Source: Patescibacteria group bacterium (GTDB lineage: Bacteria > Patescibacteria > UBA1384 > CAILIB01). Taken from it: DNA of 6,774 nt. The stretch covers positions 1 through 6,774 of the forward strand of contig JAJFBK010000031.1 of the NCBI GenBank assembly GCA_020696955.1, in the 5' to 3' direction. Under the pieces are notes generated by a model. That model was given only the letters and a program-made list of their open reading frames with translations, had not been told where the DNA came from and searched no databases. Shown in pieces: positions 1 through 5,078 of the stretch (positions within the stretch are counted from its first letter, which is position 1; each line of letters starts with the position of its first letter). The position numbers were made by a program, and so were the translations under genes.

Positions 1-1575
1 GATATGAGAGATAACTTCATTGCGGAAGGCAGGCTCTGTCAACATGCGAGGAATACCAAGCATGGTTGAGTTTGGAGAATCCAGCAAGGCCAGACAGGCG
101 TTTCGCAGGATATATTCAAGACGAGGTCCCCAAGAGTTGCCGAAGATCTTCTTCTGAATTCCTACGAACCCTGAGGCAACGATTCCCTTGAACTCCTCCC
201 CTACGCTTTCGAGCAAATTGAAGGCTACTGGAAAGTCACGATCAGCAGGATCGAAGACAATAAGATCCTTGATCCGCTCTTCCGGCACAGCGTCAACCAC
301 CTTGTCAGCTAATTCTCCGTGGGGATCAACGACGATAACGCCCCGGCCTTCTTTGACATCATCGATAAGCATGTTCTCGAGCAAGGTAGACTTACCAGTA
401 CCTGACTTACCAATTACATAGATGTGACGCTTTCGGTCATCAAGCTTGATACCAAACTCTTTTGAACTGCTCCGGAAGTCTGTTTTTCCAAGAACCGTAA
501 GATCTTCAGGGTCAACCAAATCCTTAAGAGGCAGATTGAAGGGAGACTCCCCTTTCTTGCTACCCGCCCAGGCAATGGCCGACGTTTCTACAGATTTTGT
601 TGGAAAGTGATACAGAGAAGCAAGCTCTTCGATATTAAGAACGCTCCCCTTTTCCTCAAATTCGCGATTCGTATACTTGATCCAAAAAGGATAATCGTCA
701 AGCTTGATCTCCCCTCCCTTGAATCCGTTAAGGTTAGTGGTGTTGTACTGCTTCAGGGCCGCAAGCATGGCCTGGCTCCTTGATTTGGCGATGATCGCAT
801 CAGGACAAATCGTAATGAGCCGAAAAATAGTTTCAAAACCTAGTTTGGTAATCTTGGACTCAATGCCTTTCAAGGCTGCTTCCTCAGGAGCTGAGAGCTT
901 CGGTGGCTCCTTAGCGGCTCCGGTAGTTTCGTTTACCCCAGATCCTGGTTGGGCGAACTCCTGAAGAAGACGCACTCCGAAACGGGCAATCTTGCTGGCA
1001 CCCCCGCCCATAGGACTTTTGCCGCTTCTGATGGATTTGACATGGCTCACTCCTCGACTCTGCCACTCATCCCCAATTGGACGAGTCACTACTTGGAGCC
1101 ATATTTGCTCACCCTCACTTAAGCCTGCCATAACGGCCGTAATACTGGCCAAAGGATCGACTTCAGTGGTAGCAAAGGTCTTGATGGGATATACGTCTTC
1201 CTTAGTAAGCTCGATCTTGGTGCCCGCCACGTGCATTCCTTCAAGAGCGACTTTTCGAGTGTAATCAGGAACCTGGTTTATTTGCAGGTCAGGATACTGG
1301 GCGTAGAGCTGCCCTTCAATGAAGTCTTTCAGGTGAATAGGAGTGAAAACGTAAAAGGTAATCGAGTCTTTGGCCGCTATGATTTCAAAACTTATGTGCT
1401 CCTGGACTATCGGATCACCACGGTAAATACCGTGAACGGCCGCAAAGAACTGCTCCGCCGACTGGGGAGTCTTCTCATTGTCTTTGGGAACTTGAATAGC
1501 CAGCACCACAAATGTTTGTGATGAAAGCCACTCAGCCCTCCGTTTTAAATCTTTGGCCTTAGACCAAGCTGCCAT
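1..1575 (-). CDS. T4SS/VirD4-like P-loop ATPase, soluble paralogue (3' end cut by window edge)
   Basis: An open frame starts at ATG 1575 and runs without a stop for 525 codons to the window edge, so the C-terminus is missing. The product resembles VirD4/TraD/VirB4-like ATPases that couple ATP hydrolysis to DNA or protein transfer at the membrane. Residues about 20-110 and 150-350 form an N-terminal region collinear with the ATPase encoded at 2152-4650 (shared FEII.., YAQYP.. and ..EELAS..HFP patterns). A perfect Walker A, GKSGTGKST, lies at residues 389-397, followed by VDPHGE and FDPAD motifs. Walker B and the rest of the catalytic domain should lie beyond the edge. Unlike its paralogue it has no N-terminal transmembrane helix; it begins MAAWSKAKDLKRRAEWL, a basic amphipathic stretch. 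The start lies 2 nt after the stop of the 175-residue gene, with no clear Shine-Dalgarno, suggesting translational coupling. A stop lies five codons upstream in frame, which supports this start. The ATPase call is firm; the substrate is unknown. Confidence 0.9.
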   Translation of the reverse strand, partial: MAAWSKAKDLKRRAEWLSSQTFVVLAIQVPKDNEKTPQSAEQFFAAVHGIYRGDPIVQEHISFEIIAAKDSITFYVFTPIHLKDFIEGQLYAQYPDLQINQVPDYTRKVALEGMHVAGTKIELTKEDVYPIKTFATTEVDPLASITAVMAGLSEGEQIWLQVVTRPIGDEWQSRGVSHVKSIRSGKSPMGGGASKIARFGVRLLQEFAQPGSGVNETTGAAKEPPKLSAPEEAALKGIESKITKLGFETIFRLITICPDAIIAKSRSQAMLAALKQYNTTNLNGFKGGEIKLDDYPFWIKYTNREFEEKGSVLNIEELASLYHFPTKSVETSAIAWAGSKKGESPFNLPLKDLVDPEDLTVLGKTDFRSSSKEFGIKLDDRKRHIYVIGKSGTGKSTLLENMLIDDVKEGRGVIVVDPHGELADKVVDAVPEERIKDLIVFDPADRDFPVAFNLLESVGEEFKGIVASGFVGIQKKIFGNSWGPRLEYILRNACLALLDSPNSTMLGIPRMLTEPAFRNEVISHI

Positions 1576-1577
1576 AA

Positions 1578-2105
1578 TTAGAGTACGTTATCAATAACTG
1601 CCCAGTGAGCCTCACCTTCCGCGGGTACGGTAAGAAGCAGACGATCACCTGGCTGGACATTAAACAGTGACATGTAATAGGTTACGGAAGCTGTCAGAAC
1701 GTTGTAGCTCACACCGTCCTCCCCGTCCACAACGTAGCGGTTGCCATCTGCCCGCAAAATACCAGGAACATTGCGACGCTCGATCGGCCCAAGCTGCTTA
1801 TAGAAGAACTTTCCATCCGGAGTAATGTACAACTTCAAAGGATCTCCCTCTACCAACTTGCTCTTGCTGGCATAGTTGGCAGATACTTGGTAGGTCTTTC
1901 CGGAGAAATCCACCATCCGCTCACCGTCAAATACTCCCTCGATGCCATCATCTTCAGCAGTTTCCGGTGTATAGTAACTAGGATTGGAAGCTGCGTTGTA
2001 CAAGACCTCTCCAGTCCCCAGTATTTGTTTTAAGTCTTTCAAGTCACGCTCGATGGCCTCTATCAACCGGTGGGCCCGTTCTGTATCTATATTTAGATTT
2101 TCCAT
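1578..2105 (-). CDS. uncharacterised 175-aa protein, N-terminal helix plus two similar beta-type modules
   Basis: I cannot assign a function. Residues 8-30 form an amphipathic helix with a hydrophobic heptad-like pattern (L14, I15, I18, L22, L25, I28, L29), suited to a short coiled coil. A polar linker follows. Residues 56-110 hold a compact block including GVFDGERM and NYASKSKLVEGD, then alternating hydrophobic residues typical of beta strands. Residues 131-175 repeat the same outline: G.(T/S)Y.V, then a variable stretch, then L..V..GD.L.L. There is no signal peptide or membrane segment, so the protein is probably cytoplasmic. From memory, proteins with this central block recur as hypothetical proteins in Patescibacteria; this is unverified. 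The gene sits between two paralogous T4SS-like ATPases and ends 2 nt before the second, so a partner or regulatory role for that ATPase is plausible. The start ATG has no clear Shine-Dalgarno, only an A-rich leader. Confidence 0.87.
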   Translation of the reverse strand: MENLNIDTERAHRLIEAIERDLKDLKQILGTGEVLYNAASNPSYYTPETAEDDGIEGVFDGERMVDFSGKTYQVSANYASKSKLVEGDPLKLYITPDGKFFYKQLGPIERRNVPGILRADGNRYVVDGEDGVSYNVLTASVTYYMSLFNVQPGDRLLLTVPAEGEAHWAVIDNVL

Positions 2106-2125
2106 TTTATTTTCTTATTCTTTTT

Positions 2126-2155
2126 TAGATAGTCCCAGTATAGCACATTTGTCAA
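2126..2155 (-). promoter_or_regulatory. candidate internal promoter upstream of the 175-aa gene
   Basis: On the minus strand, TGCTATACT (2145 to 2137) is an extended -10 element: TGN followed by a hexamer matching TATAAT at five of six positions. It predicts a transcript start near 2130 and a leader of about 25 nt, rich in A, before ATG 2105. A perfect TTGACA (2155 to 2150) overlaps the stop codon of the upstream ATPase gene, but it lies only 7 nt from TATACT. It could instead pair over 18 nt with the weak TATCTA (2131 to 2126). This is the longest gap in the gene block (46 nt). The call rests on motif match alone, so read-through from the upstream genes remains possible. Confidence 0.42.
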
Positions 2156-4650
2156 CGCATTTTGGCTCTCAGTCTGATTTCTGACTCCACCAATTCCCTG
2201 TCCCGTCCATACTTGAGCCGGGAAAGCTGCTTGATGGCATCTCCGATTTGGCTGTTCTCATGGGGATCAGGAGGGTAACTTGCGGCATTGAATGGTTTTG
2301 AAGTCGCACCGTCAATCAAAAGCCGTATATAAAAGTTACGCTTCTCGGTGTTTACGAAGTCATCAACTGTTAGAGGGTCGAATTCTTTCTCAAAGACTTC
2401 CGCATCCTTGGCACCGATAATCCAGGTAAGCATGGTACCGACGTTTCCAAAGACCGCATCCCGAGTTTCCTCATCAAGCTGATCCAAGTATTGGTTGGTA
2501 ATGTTAAGTGACAAGCGGTATTTACGGGCTTCTGCCAAAATGGTGGCAAAGGTCTTTGAGGTAAAGTTCTGGAACTCATCAACATACAGATAAAACGGCA
2601 CTCGCTGGGCTTCAGGCTGGCTCTGACGAGAAAAGGCTGCGATCTGGATCTTTCCTGAAATGATCATACCCAGCAACTGAGCGTTCATATCCCCAAGCAA
2701 CCCCTTCGGCAAGGTAACCAAAAGGATTTTCTTGCTATCCATGATCTCCCGGAAATTGAAGGCACTCTTCTGCTGGCCAATCAGAGGCCGCATGATGTCA
2801 TTACTAGTGAACTGGGTAAGCTTTGAAGTAATGTACGGCACCATATTGGCTAAGGCCGCTTCTCCCCCAGCCTTTTCAGCTTCATTCACCCAGAAGTCAA
2901 TTACTACTTGGTTACGGCTCTTAGAAAGCTTATACTTCCGGAACTCGGCGTCAGCCAAAACCTTCGGGATTTCCATGAGAGTACTCCCCGATTCAGGATC
3001 GTCCATTACGAGCAACATGGCATTTCTCATGTACTGCTCGAAGATCGGTCCGCCGGTGGCTTTTAGGTCGTAAAGCTTGTCAAAAATAGACAGCACCTCG
3101 TTAATCACCATGGTCTTCTGCTCTGGGAAAGCTGGATCGTATTCAAGAAGGTTAAGAGCCATCGGACGGGCCGTATCAGAAGGATCAAAGATAATGACGT
3201 CTTCTGCCCGTTCCTTGGGAATATGCTTGACGATCCAGTCGACGGCGTCACCGTTCGGATCCATGTAACAGACTCCGTGACCATTTCGAATATCTTGCAA
3301 GATCATGTTCTGGAAGATAGTAGTCTTACCAGATCCTGACTTTCCGATCATATAAAAGTGACGTAGCCGATCCTCATAACTCATATGAATAGGAATTTCC
3401 GTACCCCGGAAGCTGCTATACCCCAAAAGCAGTCCTGACTTCGGCATATTGGTTGGCGGAGCCAGTTTGCGGGCCCCAAGCCAATGCACGTTAGGCGTAT
3501 CAAGCGGACGATTAGGAAAGTGGAAGATACTGGCCAATTCTTCGGAGTTCAAGATCAAGGTCGGCTGACGGTTAGAAAACGAGCGAAGGATATAATCGAC
3601 CAGCTGCTTGCGATCATCCTTGTTGGCAATCTTGAAGCCGTTAGACTCGGGTGCCTGAAATTGGGAAAAACTCGAGAGCATGGTCTGAACCTGATTCTTA
3701 GCCTCGATCTCACTGTTCATTCGAGCCACACAGCGAATCTGGACATTGAAGCCGACTTTGCTCCCCTTTTCCACCAAAAGCTTAGCCTGCTGCTCCTGCA
3801 TGGCTGTGAGGCGAACGTTGCCAGCGGCAGTGTTCTGGGCTTCATTTGAGTTATGTGCGTCACTCTGATTGGCAAGAGCGGTTTGCCCTACCTCTCGAGC
3901 TACCGAAAAAGCCTTCTGTGCCACTGATGAGTTGGCGTGAAACGATTTTCCCTGCTGGATATTCTGCAAGGATTCCTCAATCTTATGCTGCCAGTTCTGG
4001 TTGATTGGCTGAATAAGTATCTGAATGGCCGCTTTTCCCTCCCCCACCTTGGAAAGTGAGTTTGTAAGAGCGTTTAAAGGATCGTTCTCAAGGTTTTTAT
4101 AGGTTCTAATAGGGAAAATACCCTGTTTAAGGAGACCGACACTTGCCACGGCGCTTGCCCCTCCCTTTTCTAGGAAAATGTCATAATCATGAGCCGGCTC
4201 GATGTGTGCGTGTGGGTACTGTGAATGAATCTGTCGCTCAACTTGGGGTATGGCTTCTTTAGGGGCAACTACATAGAAAAAGATCTCACCGCTATGGGCT
4301 ACCACCTCAAATGAAAAGGTAGGCTGCCCCTCCCAAACCCGCTGCTTCAGGCCCGATTCATAGAAATGATGAATTGACGTGTAAACCGCCTCCATTACAC
4401 CTAAAACATCTTTGGGGTCACGACGATCCTCCTGGGCTTCTTGCAATTGCTTAGGAAGCACCACTTTTATACCAACAGAGTCGAAGAGGCGCAGCTTGCG
4501 CTCTTTTTTACGTTTTAATAAAAGGAAATATGCGGCGGCAATCAGACCGGCAATCAACAGCAAAGCTACGACGGTCGAGACTGTAGAAGCAGAGCCCGAA
4601 GAAGTGTCGGTATCAAATGAATTGTAAGTATCGAATTCAGATCGTGCCAT
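2152..4650 (-). CDS. membrane-anchored T4SS/VirD4-like coupling ATPase (832 aa)
   Basis: A complete ATPase of the VirD4/TraD/VirB4-like superfamily, which uses ATP to move DNA or protein across membranes. Residues 24-45 form a single hydrophobic helix followed by a basic cluster KRKKERK (46-52), which predicts a short outside N-terminus and a cytoplasmic body. Residues about 55-400 are an N-terminal region shared with the paralogue at 1-1575, with a Ser/Ala/Asn/Gln-rich insert near 225-270. The P-loop domain spans about 420-830. Walker A GKSGSGKTT is at 436-444, Walker B is LYVDEFQNF with D691 and E692, and an NQYLDQL motif near 719-725 resembles the conserved Q-motif of VirD4/FtsK-type ATPases. 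All catalytic motifs look intact. The start is ATG 4650, 20 nt after the preceding stop; there is no other plausible nearby start. It ends in TGA. It is most likely a coupling protein, but a VirB4-like assembly ATPase or a pilus-associated role cannot be excluded without channel or relaxase neighbours. Confidence 0.93.
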   Translation of the reverse strand: MARSEFDTYNSFDTDTSSGSASTVSTVVALLLIAGLIAAAYFLLLKRKKERKLRLFDSVGIKVVLPKQLQEAQEDRRDPKDVLGVMEAVYTSIHHFYESGLKQRVWEGQPTFSFEVVAHSGEIFFYVVAPKEAIPQVERQIHSQYPHAHIEPAHDYDIFLEKGGASAVASVGLLKQGIFPIRTYKNLENDPLNALTNSLSKVGEGKAAIQILIQPINQNWQHKIEESLQNIQQGKSFHANSSVAQKAFSVAREVGQTALANQSDAHNSNEAQNTAAGNVRLTAMQEQQAKLLVEKGSKVGFNVQIRCVARMNSEIEAKNQVQTMLSSFSQFQAPESNGFKIANKDDRKQLVDYILRSFSNRQPTLILNSEELASIFHFPNRPLDTPNVHWLGARKLAPPTNMPKSGLLLGYSSFRGTEIPIHMSYEDRLRHFYMIGKSGSGKTTIFQNMILQDIRNGHGVCYMDPNGDAVDWIVKHIPKERAEDVIIFDPSDTARPMALNLLEYDPAFPEQKTMVINEVLSIFDKLYDLKATGGPIFEQYMRNAMLLVMDDPESGSTLMEIPKVLADAEFRKYKLSKSRNQVVIDFWVNEAEKAGGEAALANMVPYITSKLTQFTSNDIMRPLIGQQKSAFNFREIMDSKKILLVTLPKGLLGDMNAQLLGMIISGKIQIAAFSRQSQPEAQRVPFYLYVDEFQNFTSKTFATILAEARKYRLSLNITNQYLDQLDEETRDAVFGNVGTMLTWIIGAKDAEVFEKEFDPLTVDDFVNTEKRNFYIRLLIDGATSKPFNAASYPPDPHENSQIGDAIKQLSRLKYGRDRELVESEIRLRAKMR

Positions 4651-4652
4651 TG

Positions 4653-4659
4653 CCCCTTT
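4653..4659 (-). promoter_or_regulatory. probable ribosome binding site of the 832-aa ATPase
   Basis: AAAGGGG on the minus strand lies only 2 nt before ATG 4650. It can pair with the anti-Shine-Dalgarno sequence as AAGGAG with one G-U wobble, but the spacing is shorter than usual. It sits in the 20-nt gap after the stop of the small upstream gene, so translational coupling may help initiation. No other start codon is near enough to compete. Confidence 0.4.
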
Positions 4660-4670
4660 ATGGTAAATGT

Positions 4671-5078
4671 TTACGCTCTCATAGAATATTCCATCCGCGC
4701 AGATGCCAACATGGCTAATTCCGAAGTCAGCTCGTCATTGGTCATCCTACCGATCAGTGCGCCCAACTTATGTGCAGTGAGGTAAATAGTGGTAATTTTA
4801 TCTTCTTGCCTCTGTTCGATAGCATCTGGTTGACCAAGCTCCACGGCAGCGTTGGTCAATTTATTATTGATTGCGACAGGTATTTCTTGAGGGTAATGAT
4901 GGGATAATACACTCTGGATTCCTATCTCACTATTTTTTGCTAATTCAGCATGATACATGTCCCCGCTGTTAGGCAAGGCCTCTTCTGGCACTGATTCTTC
5001 CTGACCTAAGTTTGTGGTTGAGGGGATTTCCACTGATTCATAGCGGATTGTCTCACCTCCATTTTTCGGCATGTCCAT
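4671..5078 (-). CDS. uncharacterised small helical protein (about 135 aa)
   Basis: I do not recognise this family. The frame is open from ATG 5132, but starts at 5081, 5078 or 5072 fit better because AAAGGA (5089 to 5084) lies just upstream; I chose 5078. The gene then overlaps the end of the preceding long gene by 26 nt in another frame, an arrangement typical of coupled genes. The N-terminal 55 residues are polar, with many Glu, Ser, Pro and Asn, and probably disordered. The last 45 residues (from about DKITTIYLTAHKLGALIG to the end) are predicted helical and carry the conserved-looking part. There is no membrane segment or signal peptide. It is followed after 20 nt by the membrane-anchored ATPase, so it may act with that protein. 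Base composition looks more AT-rich than the ATPase genes, judged by eye. It could be an adaptor or chaperone of the secretion machine, but nothing in the sequence shows this directly. Confidence 0.72.
   Translation of the reverse strand: MDMPKNGGETIRYESVEIPSTTNLGQEESVPEEALPNSGDMYHAELAKNSEIGIQSVLSHHYPQEIPVAINNKLTNAAVELGQPDAIEQRQEDKITTIYLTAHKLGALIGRMTNDELTSELAMLASARMEYSMRA

Noticed and set aside
704..1521. Three plus-strand open frames of 86-96 codons, partly overlapping each other.
   Set aside because: All lie antisense to the second ATPase, whose 525-codon frame carries clear motifs; these are shadows.
2137..2155. TTGACA and TATACT as one -35/-10 pair.
   Set aside because: The spacer is 7 nt rather than about 17, so they cannot work together; the extended -10 is considered on its own instead.
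3484..3849. A 121-codon plus-strand open frame.
   Set aside because: It is antisense to the N-terminal region of the complete ATPase, which aligns with its paralogue through this stretch, so the minus strand is the coding one.
5053..5060. A near-perfect Shine-Dalgarno (GGAGGTGA, minus strand) over the stop of the long gene.
   Set aside because: The nearest ATG after it opens a frame of only 11 codons, and no start at a suitable distance is in frame with the small helical protein. The purines simply encode Gly-Gly-Glu in that protein.
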